From Lantana camara (Eukaryota > Streptophyta > Magnoliopsida > Lamiales > Verbenaceae), in assembly GCA_037501455.1 (NCBI GenBank), contig CM074865.1, positions 40,406,501 to 40,470,500 on the forward strand: a stretch of DNA of 64,000 nucleotides. The letters are read 5' to 3'. Under the pieces are notes generated by a model that saw nothing but the letters and a program-made list of their open reading frames with translations, did no database searches and was not told the origin of the DNA. Positions 9,701-20,201 of the stretch are shown piece after piece (position 1 is the stretch's first letter; the number at the start of each line of letters is the position of its first letter). The translations under genes were made by a program, and so were the position numbers.

Positions 9701-11150
9701 AAAGATAAAAGAAGCTCAGGCTCAGGATGAATGGATTCAGAAATGTCTCAAATCCAAGGAAAAGGATCTTGAAGAAAAATTCAAAACCGATGATCAAGGG
9801 ATTTTGAGATACAAGGATCGGGTCTGCGTGCCTAATGTCATTCGAAAGGAAATATTGGACGAGGCACACAAAACTCGTTACTCGATACATCCCGGAGGAA
9901 CTAAGATGTATCAAGACCTCAAGAAACATTTCTGGTGGAACGGCATGAAAAGAGACATAGCCAATTACATCAAGAAATGTCTAACTTGTCAACAAGTTAA
10001 AGCAGAACATCAGAGACCTGGAGGATTGTTGCAACCATTATCTATCCCTACTTGGAAATGGGATCAGGTAACAATGGATTTTGTTTATGGATTACCCAAG
10101 GTTAAAGGAGGATTTGATGGTATTTGGGTTATCATCGATAGATTAACAAAATCCGCACATTTCTTACCTGTCAAAGCAACTGATAAAGTTAACTCGCTAG
10201 CAAAGCTCTATCAAAAGGAAATTATTCGGTTGCATGGAGTACCTCTTGGAATAGTTTCAGACAGGGACCCAAAGTTCACTTCACAACTTTGGCAAAACAT
10301 TCAAGAAATGATGGGTACCAAGTTAAACTTCAGCACCGCAGCACATCCTCAGACCGACGGGCAATCTGAAAGAACCATCCGATACCTGGAAGATATGTTA
10401 AGGGCTTGTGCCTTAGATTTCCAAGATAATTGGAAAGATTGCCTACCCCTTGTGGAGTTTGCATACAACAACAGCTATCAAGCTTCTATCCAAGCTGCAC
10501 CTTACGAGGCTTTATATGGAAGAAAATGTAGATCTCCATTATACTGGGATATGGATGAAACCAAGGAAATTAAAAGGAAACCCCGAGGGAATATTGCTAA
10601 GAGATGGGTAGAAGAAGCAACAGAGAAAGTTGAAATCATCAAGCAGAAAATGAAAGCTGCCCAAGATCGGCAGAAAAGTTATGCTGATAATCGAAGAAGG
10701 GACATAGAATTCGCAGCAGGCGAAAAGGTATTCTTGAAAGCATCTCCAAGAAAAGGGTTTACACGAATTGGGAAAGGAGGAAAGCTAAACCCTCGATATA
10801 TTGGACCTTTTGAGATACTGGAACGTATCGGTCCAACAGCCTATCGCCTAGACCTACCAGCAAGTCTTACTGGGACACATAACGTATTCCATGTGTCCCA
10901 ACTTCGAAAATACTTTGCTGATGATTCACATATCCTACCTGTGGAAGAAGTACCATTAGAACCCGACCTTACTTATGAAGTAAAACCAGTCAAAATCTTG
11001 GATAGGAAATTCCAAGAGTTGAGAAACAAAAGAATTCCCCTCGTTAGAATCTTATGGAAAAGAAATGGTACAGAAGAACAGACTTGGGAAACAGAGGAAA
11101 AGATGTTGAAACATTATCCAGGACTGTTCAAGGACAATAATAGAATCTGA
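6741..11150 (+). CDS. E2 Gag-Pol polyprotein with chromodomain
   Basis: Single open frame of 1469 codons. I chose the ATG at 6741 ([10 protein letters not shown]), although the frame is open back to 6642, because Gag of this lineage starts with such a basic peptide and a 3' splice site ends at 6732. Order (numbering from this Met): Gag capsid-like region; two CCHC zinc knuckles (273-286 [14 protein letters not shown], 293-306 [14 protein letters not shown]); aspartic protease (D362, DPGATHSF); reverse transcriptase with FIDD at 691-694; RNase H with D840, E877 and D902; integrase with an HHCC domain then D1113, D1174 and E1210 (DD35E); GPF module near 1355; chromodomain-like tail about 1415-1465. 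All catalytic residues looked for are present. Gag and Pol are fused without a frameshift, so separation must depend on the protease. Confidence 0.97.
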   Translation: MPLRKTLRNNSPSPQDPPGHPELVEALRQFVRTCTPGNNPTNERSLERFLRMNPPKFFGEPNDLKAENWIASLEKIYEAMDIFPEERERVQYAAFLLEGPALSWWKHVKLTWIEDHTDYSWAEFVKEFQNKYIPQVIRDTREAEFMTLTQGYMSVAEYEARFVRLIQYAPHILNDERRKTKRFIDGLKPDLRWALASLDIETYNKAVDKALKTEAAHKNIRLAANRPGPPQNKPFQGMKRPAGPSSQKFGKKPTPAQQKPKSVPSNSQEEITCEYCHKPGHTEQDCRKKAGTCLWCGDPNHQFNTCPKKPGLKEKEKTVGKSGKPLVKGKAYALEGNEDPDPSDIVEGTVHILNTPVKVLYDPGATHSFIASNLCARLNFPLECSSYNFEISSPLGACLITDRVYKRCPIQIGDRYYPMDLIELPITRYGIILGMDWLYKYHAKLDCFKKEIILGQDESRILEDKRSVAIISMTEAKKLVQKGATGFIAYLLNRPKDQLKVEEVEVVNEFLDVFPEHLNSLPPDRELEFVIDTIPGAEPFSKTPYRMAPAELQELRKQLDDLIESGYIRPSTSPWGAPVLFVKKKDGTLRMCIDYRELNRMTIKNKYPLPHIEELFDVLQGSRVYSKLDLRQGYYQLKIREEDIPKTAFNTRYGHFEFIVMPFGLTNAPAAFMDMMHRIFRPCLDKFVVIFIDDILVFSKTPEEHAEHLRIVLSTLQDHKLYAKFSKCEFWIEKVAFLGHIISGSGVEVDPSKIEAITNWKVPRNPSEVRSFLGLAGYYRRFVKDFSKIAAPLTKLTKKERKFEWTEQCKQSFQELKQRLTSAPVLTLPEGKEGYTVYTDASKEGLGCVLMQHGKVIAYASRKLKPHEENYPTHDLELAAIVFALVKWRHYLYGVTFEVFTDHKSLRYLFTQKELNMRQRRWMEFLEDYDCVIQYHPGKANVVADALSRKSSLASLSRKPSSNPQKSVKVISRARLANLVVLSPLKEKIKEAQAQDEWIQKCLKSKEKDLEEKFKTDDQGILRYKDRVCVPNVIRKEILDEAHKTRYSIHPGGTKMYQDLKKHFWWNGMKRDIANYIKKCLTCQQVKAEHQRPGGLLQPLSIPTWKWDQVTMDFVYGLPKVKGGFDGIWVIIDRLTKSAHFLPVKATDKVNSLAKLYQKEIIRLHGVPLGIVSDRDPKFTSQLWQNIQEMMGTKLNFSTAAHPQTDGQSERTIRYLEDMLRACALDFQDNWKDCLPLVEFAYNNSYQASIQAAPYEALYGRKCRSPLYWDMDETKEIKRKPRGNIAKRWVEEATEKVEIIKQKMKAAQDRQKSYADNRRRDIEFAAGEKVFLKASPRKGFTRIGKGGKLNPRYIGPFEILERIGPTAYRLDLPASLTGTHNVFHVSQLRKYFADDSHILPVEEVPLEPDLTYEVKPVKILDRKFQELRNKRIPLVRILWKRNGTEEQTWETEEKMLKHYPGLFKDNNRI

Positions 11151-11161
11151 GGACAGATTCT
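11142..11161 (+). other. E2 stop-codon hairpin with GAGGAC loop
   Basis: The 7-bp perfect stem AGAATCT / AGATTCT encloses GAGGAC. The TGA stop (11148-11150) overlaps it, as in E1, although the stem sequence is almost entirely different from E1 (GGACCT / AGGTCC). The PPT starts 3 nt later. Confidence 0.75.
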
Positions 11162-11164
11162 TTT

Positions 11165-11178
11165 AAAGGGGGGAAGAT
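11165..11178 (+). promoter_or_regulatory. E2 polypurine tract
   Basis: AAAGGGGGGAAGAT directly before the 3' LTR, preceded by a T-run (TTTT) as is usual at retrotransposon PPTs. Confidence 0.9.
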
Positions 11179-14100
11179 TGTAACAGCCCGATTCAGGGCC
11201 AAGTTGAGAAAGGTAAGTAAAGGGTAATTCAGGAAGCGTTTATAACCTCGATCCTTATTAATCCTTTTCATGCATTGCATTTTATGTGACCTATATGCTT
11301 TTATATGATATAATTTTCGTAGATTTAATTCTTTTCTCTATTTAATTTATACTTTGAAACTCTTTGCATAAAATCCTAGAATTCTAGTATTCATTCCTTT
11401 CCAGCACCTAAAACCCCTTCATATACTTCAAAACCCATTCCTACAGTTTTAGGTTGGAAATTACAAAAATACCCCTACAACTCAAAAATATTCCTACATT
11501 TCCCGAAACACTTCCACTACCCAATATTTTAACCAAAAGAATCCTCATATTATTTCGAGGATCGTGATACTCTCCGTGAACCACAATTCCCATCCTAACT
11601 CCCGTAGTATCAAAAATCGGCAAAAACCCTAGCTTATGATTCGATCATCAATAAATCCTTATTCATCTACTTTTTGATATTCAAAATTATAACCAAAACG
11701 ACCCTCAAATTATTTTATGAATTTTCATGCATTTACCAAAAACTCGATTTCATCCATAGCATATTTATAAATATTTTCCTATTTAAAAATCATCATTTTA
11801 TTTTAAAACAATTAGCTTTTAATCAATAGTCGAAATTATACTTAAAACGATCCTTGAATTTTCCTTTATATTATAGTGATTTTTCCAAACTCTAAACTTT
11901 ATCATAGCTTCGTTTATATGATTTTTCTTATGATTTTCATCATCTTTAGTATTCATAATTTATAAACAAAAACTCCAAATATTTCATATTTATAATCAAA
12001 ACGAAGCTCACTTTTCACTCATTCTATTATTAATTCACTACATCAAAATTTTATCTCTCGACTCTTGAATAAATTTTATATTATTTTTACATTTATTTTT
12101 AATCAAAATGACATCATCCATGACCTCATGGTCTTCTAGAAGGATTAAACAAATGGGCATAATTTTTCCACATTTCCTAGTTAATTACCTAGCATTTGTT
12201 CATGAAATAATTTAACCACATCTCCAACTTAATTACCAAGCATTTGTTCAAATCTTAGGCAACCACATCTCCCATAAACTTTCATTTATTGCTTAGAAAC
12301 CCCTCATGACTACCTATAAATACCCCCCTTGAGCCTCATTTATACCTCACAATTCAACACACAAAATCACTCTCTCCCTCTCCATTCTCACGCCACAACC
12401 CTCCCTCTCTCTCTAAGGTATGTTTTCTTCTATTATTTCATTCTTTATATAATGTTCTTAGTATAGAAATATTAGTAGCATGTCTAGAATTAATTAAATT
12501 ATGCTTTAGGAAATTATTTTATGAAATATGTGCATAATTGTTAGTTTAAATAACAATGTGTGTACATTATGAAATTTTATTCAATTAAATGCATGAATCA
12601 TGATATGATATAATGTTCTTATGTATTTAAATGCTTATGATCTTGTTTGAATAAATTCATGCCTATAGTAATTTATTTAGAATTATTTTTCATAGAAAGT
12701 TCATATATTTTGCTATATTAAGCTTTAATCTTATGTTATGAATATGAATGTGATAGAACATGTTACACACCCTCTTTGAATATTCAAATGAGTTCAAGAA
12801 CATGTTCATAATGTTCTTGGATATGTGTGTGTGCATGTGTGTGCCGTGAGCTATGTGTGTGTGTGTGTGAAATTAATTTTGTGTTATAAAGTGTTTAATT
12901 CATATGAAATTGAATAGTAAATGCTTTTAATAGTAATTTTGATTTTTTGGTCAACTAAAATACCCTTTATTTCGAAATTATTTCAAAAATAATTATAAAA
13001 TAAGTTTTGGAATTTTTAAAGAAATAATTTCCCAAAATTTTCCAAAAATCAATAAACTATGTAATGTTTTTCAAAAGATAACCTACATTATCAAATTAAA
13101 CCTTGAATTTCATTTCAAACCTTACAATTAAAATTATAATATAGTTAATAAATATTTGATTAGTTAAAGATTCCATAAACCCTGAATTTATTAATTAAAC
13201 GGGTGAATTTAGGGTTTACCGGGAAATCTTTAACGCAACACATAATGTGTACCTTCTATAATTATTTACTACATTGTTGAGTGCAATTGGATTAGTTAGG
13301 AACCAAGAACCTAGTTCTGAGTCAGTAGTAGCTATTACTTTCAGGCGAACATAGGATCGAAGAGTGGAATCCTCACACTTCCACTTAAGTCTCGGTACCG
13401 GTGAGGGTTTTAAATCTTTTCAACTGAAATCATGATAAAATACTTTACTTTATTTTCTTGAATTTCCTTTCAAGTTATTCTTCCCTTTATGGGAAGGTAA
13501 TTCTTGTTAATTATTGAAAACATACATTTACCCGAGAAGTACTTAGTACCTTTTTACGGGTAAATATTCTCGTCTTGCAAGTAAAAATTATTGTTTTTCC
13601 TATGGGCCCGGTGGTATTGGTAGAAGTAGTAGTCCGGGAGGCACGGGCCGAGGTCTACTATTATACCAGCCGCCAACTAGATCTTGGTGGTGGTCTAACT
13701 GGAGGTTAGTTATTCCACACCAAGTGACGGGAAAAGGTACGTCCCTCCCACAATCTTGTTCATCGTCACTAGGGCTTGCAACCCTATGTGACACCGGAGG
13801 AAGAAGGATGGTATTCTCGTATTGGTTTTATTAAGTACCGACACCTTGATCAGTGTCGTTACTATTTTTCTCGGATTTTACGGTGTTAAGGTTGGAGACG
13901 CCTAACTTGCGGGCATAAAATCATTTTCAAAACGGTTCATAGATTTTCTAAAGTATTGCCTATATTCCCCCTACTCCTATTTCAACAAATATGAACCGGA
14001 TATTATTGTCATATACTTATTTGTTACTATATAGTATATATATATTTCGAACCAAGACTTTCTTGGTCAAAACATTTTCAAAATCTTACTTAAAATCCTA

Positions 14101-14500
14101 AATCTCAAACCCCCCGTCACTTAGTCATTTTGACTAACCCTCCTACTCTTTTAATTCATGGTTTCAGGAATCGTTACAGCGACGCCTTAGAGGTATCTTG
14201 AAGCTTTAAGGTGTCACTTTCCAGTCGTTTAGATTAATCACAAGTGCATGTACAGCTTTCAATAAGCACTCTTTCGTGAATATAAACCTATCGTTGTAAT
14301 CACTTATCCAACTTAATATCATGTGTCTCGTTATATATTGTTCCCCTTTTTATTGTTTAAGTTTATCTCCGTTGCATTTAAATTTTATACTCTGGTATTG
14401 TATAGTCTTGTCCGTTCGCCGAAGTATTTCTCGAGTGCTAGGTCTCACATCCACTCGGGAAGTACAACGGTGCGGGGTTGTAGTGTTAAGGGGCGCTACA
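11179..14500 (+). mobile_element. E2 3' LTR (3322 bp)
   Basis: Near-identical to 3118-6438. Differences seen by eye: one extra A near 11487 and substitutions near 11640, 12441, 12924, 12983, 13280, 13787 and 13836. TATA at about 12313-12321. Followed by the right ATCTT duplication (14501-14505). Confidence 0.95.
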
Positions 14501-14505
14501 ATCTT
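14501..14505 (+). repeat. E2 target-site duplication, right (ATCTT)
   Basis: Matches 3113-3117 exactly. Confidence 0.95.
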
Positions 14506-15868
14506 CCTGTAGAGGACGAGCTTGCTCCGTAGGTGTCTGGTTTCCTCTTTTGACTCCACTTCGTTCGTTGCTAAGATGAGGTTTTGTTCTTTTAGTTATT
14601 CGACCTATAACCCTACTTGATTTGAAACCTCGCATGTGGATATGTATAATATATGGTAAATAAGTGTATGATACTTATGTTGCGGGATTTATCCCATTTG
14701 TTATGAGAGTTTGAAAACGTTTGTATAAGTATATAAGCTATTTTGCTTTCGTTTACAAAGGTTTAGTTTTGAGCAAGTGTGTGTGTGTAAGCGAGATGTG
14801 GCTTTGAAAGATAAGCTTTGAGGTATGTTTGTGTGACTTTCGTGATATGTTTGGGCCCCGGAGTGTGGTATGGTAATCTCGGGACGGCCGAGGGGTCGCC
14901 GAGCTCTTCCATCAACACCTCCATTTGAGAGTCTCGCCCAACCTTAGGAGATTGAGGAAGGGTGTTTCTCTTGAGCCGGCGGAGGCAACCGCCGAAGGTT
15001 TCAAGGTAGTAATTAAACCTTGTCTCGTTTGTGTCTGTGGATAGTTAGGGCCGATCAACCCTTCTATCAACCGGTGTTGGGGATGGATTCTGATTTGCTT
15101 TGCTTTGCTTTGTTCTTCGTATTTGGAAGTTGGGGATGTGTGTGACTTGTACTCGCCGAGTTGGTTTAGCTTTGTATGATCTGTGAAACGAGAGTGGATT
15201 TCTAAGTACTTAAAATTTGGCAATTTCTCCTTTTGACTTCTTTTACTTTATGTATATATATATATCACGGGAATTAATTTGGCTTGCAAAACCCACTCTC
15301 GGTTCAAGGGTCCTTCCGTTTTGATTAAATGCTTTGCTCTATATATATATCGGGTGTGTGAGTTAGCCCCCTCACTAGTCGCTAGGACTAACCCTCGTTG
15401 TTGTTTTCCCCTTTTTCCTTTCTTTTGAGTTTGCAGGTTCTTCCGAGTCAAGCTAGGCGGCAAGTGTCTTTTGGGGGTTTACTTGTGGTTTAGCTTGAGT
15501 CTCCATGCATTCGTAGTGGATTACTTCTACCCTTACTGTTGTATTTTGGATTACATATTTATGATTACACTTTCGTTTTGGGCCTTGTTGGCATTGTATA
15601 TTCTGTATTTGATTGGCGTGAATGGTTGACCTTTCCCCATTTTTGAAATGTATATGTGATCTTGGGAGATATGTTAATCATAAATTGCTTCCGCTACTCT
15701 GATTTTAATTCTTGCAGTTCTTGAGGGTCTAGGCCGCCTAGCAAGGGTGTGAGTTTTGTGTGTCTCCCGTTCGCTATGGTCTGATGCGGGTGCGGACTTC
15801 CATTTCGCTACTCGTGTTAGACCTTAGTGCGGGGGGGATGGGGCACCCTTCGCTCTGGGGGTGTTACA
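14506..15868 (+). mobile_element. E1 3' LTR, second part
   Basis: Continues the E1 LTR after E2 and ends GGGTGTTACA at 15868. It includes a GC-rich island (14852-15000), an inverted pair GCTAGGCGGC (15452-15461) / GCCGCCTAGC (15733-15742), and the conserved LTR end CTCCCGTTCGCTATGG ... GTGCGGGGGG. The next 5 bases, TATTT, should be the E1 target duplication; its partner lies outside the window. Confidence 0.9.
14852..15000 (+). other. E1 GC-rich structured island
   Basis: Starts GGGCCCCGG. Hairpins seen: CCTTA-GGAGAT-TGAGG (14942-14957), with the GGAG loop of other copies, and GGCGG-AGGCAA-CCGCC (14978-14993), with a GCAA loop. The first long stem is recognisable only with bulges. It is the most divergent legible copy of the island. 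Confidence 0.5.
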
Positions 15869-17742
15869 TATTTAACATATAATATATATACCTCGCATGC
15901 GGGATTCAAATCAATTAGTGTTTTAGGTCATTATAGAATAAAACCTCACCTTCCGAACGTGTAGTGGTGCCAAAAGAAAGAGAACCGGACGCCTAAGGAG
16001 CGACCTCGTCATCAATAGGAGGGTCAACTGTACAAAACAAACAAGAACGGATACTCTTAGACTCAAAATGCTTCATATAGACTGTCGGCCAATGTGTATA
16101 CATGGATATGATGCAAATGAAATGAAATGAATTCATATTTAAATCATACAAGGTCACATTTTGCATATTAGGTCATATTTCACAAACGAGGGCATAAATC
16201 AAACTATAAATTCATAACATAAAGCTTAACACATAATATATCATGTTAACATAGTATATAAGTCATAAACGAACCATATAAAGCAAGCAAACATAGGAAA
16301 AATGAAGAAAGCAAACATGCAAACATGCAGGGGTGGTCGAGGCCCCTATGCAAACTCTTCATCGTTCGCGACGAAAACGTCAAGAATGGGGCCAAAAATG
16401 GTCGCGGCCACTACCTCAAAACAATGTATTGGAGGTCGCGGTCACGATCTGAAGCCTGCACAACTAGAAACTCAGCCAAAAACAGGTCGCGGCCCCAACC
16501 CAAATTACACTAAAAACGATTACGGCCATGACCTCCTGCGACAGCAGGGGAAAAACGAATATTCAAGCCAAAAACTGTACCAAAACTCACATGAATCCAA
16601 GCTATATCCAACTTAACACATATTAGGATGAAAATATATCAAGAATTCATCAATTTCATGCAATTTATAAGCCTAAACATGTAGATATAGGTGAACGAAA
16701 TGCGATAGATACATCTATGTTCATACCTTTCATGAAAACTTCAAAACCTTTAAATGAAGCCATTGATTCCCTGATTGTCATACAAAATCAGTTCATAGAC
16801 ATACTATAGGATGTCTTAAGATCAATTAGGATGCATAAAGTCCAACAAATCCCCAAGAGATCACCCAAATTCATCCAAAAGTATGAAACCCTCACTATTC
16901 ACAAAATTCTTCATATCATTATCAATTCTCCACCAAATTCAACAAATAAGGAATATAATCAAAGAAGAGAAGATGGAGAAACCAATGCCAAGCTTAACTT
17001 TGAATTTGAAGCGATTTGATGAAGATTTGAGCTCAAAATGGTGAAAAGTGAATCGTATATTTTTGCCACTTCTTGTATCTCGGTTTTGGCAGCAATTTTC
17101 TCTCTTTTTCCTTAAGATTGGTCGAAATGGAGGGCTAATAGCTGAAAGGGGATTAAGTTGGGAGAGTGTGGGGCTAAGTTTCACTTTATTTAGTTAAGTA
17201 TAGCTTGATTTATGAATAAAAGTGTGCTTAAGGGTCGAAATTGCTCACGAGGCTCGTTTCGGTCAAAGTTTGACGATCCAAATAAGATTATAAAGATATG
17301 ATGCTAAGTTTATTGAACCCAAATCATCGATACGAGTTCAACAGAGGTAATGGAATTTGAATCCAAATTCCCGAGCTCAAGTTATGCTTCTCGAAACCCA
17401 AGGTGCGCTAAATGCCCTTTAGCCCCCTTTAGGTCCCGTCTCCCAAAATAAAATAAAACGACAAGACAAACAAGTTCCAAAACATAAAGAGAGCATATGA
17501 ACAAGTTCATAACTCACGTAATTCACGTATATCAAAAATTCACAAAATTTGGATATAAGATAGAGCAAATTCGAAAACATAAAAGTATAAAAGTTTAAAA
17601 ATCGAATTCATACTTAATCAAATAAATTTAAATAACTTCAAATAATCACATTAACATTTAAATATGACATAATCACATGATTATTAAATTAAATTATGCA
17701 CATTAAGGTATACCTGAAAGTCCGATCGGTCGGGATGTTACA
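15869..17742 (-). mobile_element. E3 LTR fragment (minus strand)
   Basis: On the minus strand the LTR starts at 17742 with TGTAACATCCCGAC, as in E1, so it is a relative inserted in the opposite direction. E1 interrupts it at 15868/15869; the rest should lie left of the window. It carries the conserved GAGCTCGGGAATT block (minus strand near 17365-17385). The splice-donor position reads AAAG|TTAAG near 17000, so the donor G appears mutated. It interrupts E4 integrase at 17743. No coding sequence. Confidence 0.8.
16328..16545 (-). repeat. E3 GC-rich palindrome-like cluster
   Basis: About six copies of a GGTCGCGGCCAC-like motif (for example near 16398, 16435, 16484) with imperfect dyad symmetry, spaced 35-55 bp, in the LTR position where other elements carry their palindrome clusters. 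Decayed. Confidence 0.5.
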
Positions 17743-18490
17743 TCGAGGATATGCTTAGGGCATGTGCTTTGGAACTTCAAGATAAGTGGGACGAGCACCT
17801 GCCATTGGTTGAGTTTGCTTAGAACAACAGTTACCAGGCTGTGATCAAGATGGCTTCGTACGAGGCACTTTATGGGAAAAAGTGTAGGTCTCCTATGTTT
17901 TCGGGTATTGAGGATTGGAGGTGGACCAAGGAAGATAAGCTTGAGAGAGCAGAACCTAAGGAGAAGATTGCTGCTACCATTGAGAAGGTTCAGTAAATCC
18001 ACCAATGGATGAAAGCAGCTCAGGCTCATCAGAAGAGCTATGCCGATAAGATGAGAAGGCCTTTGGAGTTCGAAGTCCGAGACAGAGTTTTTTTTAAAAG
18101 CATCTCCTAGAAAGGGCTTCACTAGAATAGGTAAAGGTGGAAAGCTCAATCCATGATACCTAGGGCATTTTGAGATCCTAGAATGGATTGGTGAGATGAC
18201 TTATAGGTTGGACCTACCGCCAAGTTTGACCAGGATACACAACGTGTTTTCATGTTTCCCAGCTCTGCATGTACTATCCCGACGAGGCAACTATTCTCCC
18301 TATTGAAGAAGTTCAGTTAGAGTAGGATTTGACAATCAAGAAGCACCTAGTTGCGATTCAGGACCGGAAGATGCAAGAGTTGAGGAACGGACATGTTCCC
18401 TTGGTCAGAGTTCTTTGGAGAGACCAAAGAGAAGATGAGGAGTTTCTACCCCGAGTTGTTCAGTGCAGAGGCGAACCTGGGGACCAGGTT
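17743..18490 (+). pseudogene. E4 integrase/chromodomain relic
   Basis: Translates in pieces as the end of a Ty3/gypsy integrase core ([23 protein letters not shown]), the linker (KSYADKMRRPLEFE), the GPY/F region and a degraded chromodomain. It is broken by in-frame stops (near 17819, 17994, 18153) and frameshifts (near 18090 and 18247). The E3 LTR cuts it just before LEDM, losing the catalytic E and everything upstream. It is the oldest coding relic in the window and is certainly inactive. Confidence 0.9.
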
Positions 18491-18491
18491 C
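18473..18491 (+). other. E4 pre-PPT hairpin
   Basis: GAACCTG / CAGGTTC, a 7-bp stem around GGGAC: the E4 counterpart of the GAGGAC-loop hairpin of E1 and E2, with one loop change. The PPT (GAAGGAGGGGAGAT, 18495-18508) follows. Confidence 0.6.
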
Positions 18492-18508
18492 TCTGAAGGA
18501 GGGGAGAT

Positions 18509-20201
18509 TGTGACACTCCGTTCGACCGCATGTACAGGTTTGTACCACGTGTGGGTTTAATTTTCATAATTGCATTTATTTTCATATTATTTGATGCTTT
18601 TATACTTGAGTTATTTCCCTTATTATATTCCTTATATGAATATGCTCAATTTGAACGTATAATTTGGATTCGTGCTATACGTAAAAGTTTCAATTTAGGA
18701 ATTTAAATTCGGAGCATGTTAACTTCGTAAATTATGTGACGTATATGATTCTTGGACTTAATTTCAAGCTTTAAACTTGTTTTGGACTTGATTGATCTTT
18801 AGTGGACTCAATTGCTCTTTGTTTTAACTTTTGGGGCCATTTTGCAATTTAGCCATTCTTGAGTCTTTAATTCGTAACTTGAGCTCGGGAACTCGGATTT
18901 GAGTTCAGTCTTCGCCATTGGACCCAAATCGATGATCCGGAGATAATGGTACAAGAATTTTCTTTTTTTGATGCCGTTTCGACCCCTAACCGCGTAGATT
19001 TTGGCCCTACGTATCTAAAATGCCCCTATAGCCACTTGTTAGCTAGACTATCATTACCTTGTCCTTCTCTTGACTTGTTCCACAAAAGAATCAGCTATCT
19101 CTCTCTCCCTATATGCTGAAAATCAAACCAAAGAGAGAAGGAAGAAGGAAGAGAAGCTCCCCAATCTAACCTCCATTGTTGCTACCTCTTAAGCTCCAGT
19201 TTTGTGCCATTTCTTGCTTAATATTTGAAGGTAAGCCATGATTCTTGATATCCTTGCTCTTGTGGTCATTATGCGCTCTTTGAATCATGGTTATATGCTA
19301 GAGATGGTGGAATTTGATATACTTGATGAATAGTTAGGTTATTGGAGATTTTGAAGGTTATATGCATCTCTTGCCTATTTGTTGATTTGGAACTTGATAT
19401 GTTGAGCATGTTGGAGTATTAATTGCATATCTTCAGTCTTATTTAATGCTAGAAGATGTGTTGTTGAGTTATCATTAATGTTCATGGAAGTCTTGCAAGA
19501 ATTTGATCTCATTTCATGCCTCAACTTGTTCCTGGCTATGCTTTTGATGTATGCTCATTTGTGGCTCGATTTTATGGAGATTTTGTCCTTGAATTCTTGT
19601 GTATTTTTAGCTTTATCATGCCCTTATGTGTTTCCTTTGTTGTTTTTGAGTATTGGTGTGCTTTGCAAGGGTGTTTAGAGCTTAAATTTGTTCCCTTTTC
19701 GGTCCTGAAGGCACTGACGCCCGCTAGGACATTTGTGCTTGGAAGGGGGTAAGTGTCCCCTAACCCCGTTAATGGGCGTTAGCCCCTCTTGTAGGCTTAC
19801 AGGTGGTAAGGGCCGTTAGTCCTAGGCCAGAGTTTCTGACCTTGGTAACGACCGTTAGGGCTGTCTGGTTAGCCCCTCTCTTGCTTGTTTGTGTGTTCTC
19901 TGCTTGCTCTCTTGATTTGTTTACTCGTTCCTTGCCTCCTATATGATATGTATGCTTTCTATACTTTTTGAATTATGCACTTAAGTATTGCACTCTTGCA
20001 CTTCATATGCATACCTTGCACTCATGAGCATTGTTGGGCTTCTATTTGGTACATATTTGAATCTAAGTCTCGGGTGTTGTGTTCTTGTGGTTCAGAGCCT
20101 CTTCCAAAAGCCAACGAACCCGAGGTTTAGGTGGTTGTTTGCTCGTTTTGGCCCTTCTGTTTCCACTCTTTTTGCTTCAAGGTGAGGTTTAGGACTTTTC
20201 C
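18509..20201 (+). mobile_element. E4 3' LTR, first part (interrupted by E5)
   Basis: Begins TGTGACACTCCG after the PPT and is cut by E5 at 20202; the rest is outside the window. It contains the GAGCTCGGGAACTCGG block (about 18876-18895), a TATA-like CTATATG near 19109, an AUG-free leader, a donor TTGAAG|GTAAGC at 19230/19231, and a hairpin-rich patch at 19707-19870. It belongs to the same subfamily as the E7 LTR (TGTGACACCCCG). Confidence 0.85.
19707..19870 (+). repeat. E4 palindrome cluster
   Basis: Several imperfect dyads built on TAACG / CGTTA, including TAACG-AC-CGTTA near 19851-19862 and CTAAC ... GTTAG near 19759. They lie about 480-640 nt downstream of the splice donor, the same relative place as in E1, E5 and E6, but with a different stem sequence. 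Confidence 0.5.

Larger units (their letters stand above)
3118..14500 (+). mobile_element. E2: complete, young Tekay-like chromovirus
   Basis: Full-length element of 11383 bp: 5' LTR 3118-6438, PBS, gag-pol 6741-11150, PPT, 3' LTR 11179-14500, flanked by ATCTT duplications. By-eye comparison of the two 3.3-kb LTRs finds about 7 substitutions and one 1-bp indel (about 0.2%). At the commonly used plant rate of 1.3e-8 per site per year this is roughly 0.1 million years. The open frame and near-identical LTRs make it a candidate for a recently, perhaps still, active copy. Confidence 0.97.

Noticed and set aside
17703..18149. 148-codon minus-strand frame
   Set aside because: Crosses the E3/E4 junction and runs antisense to the E4 integrase relic.
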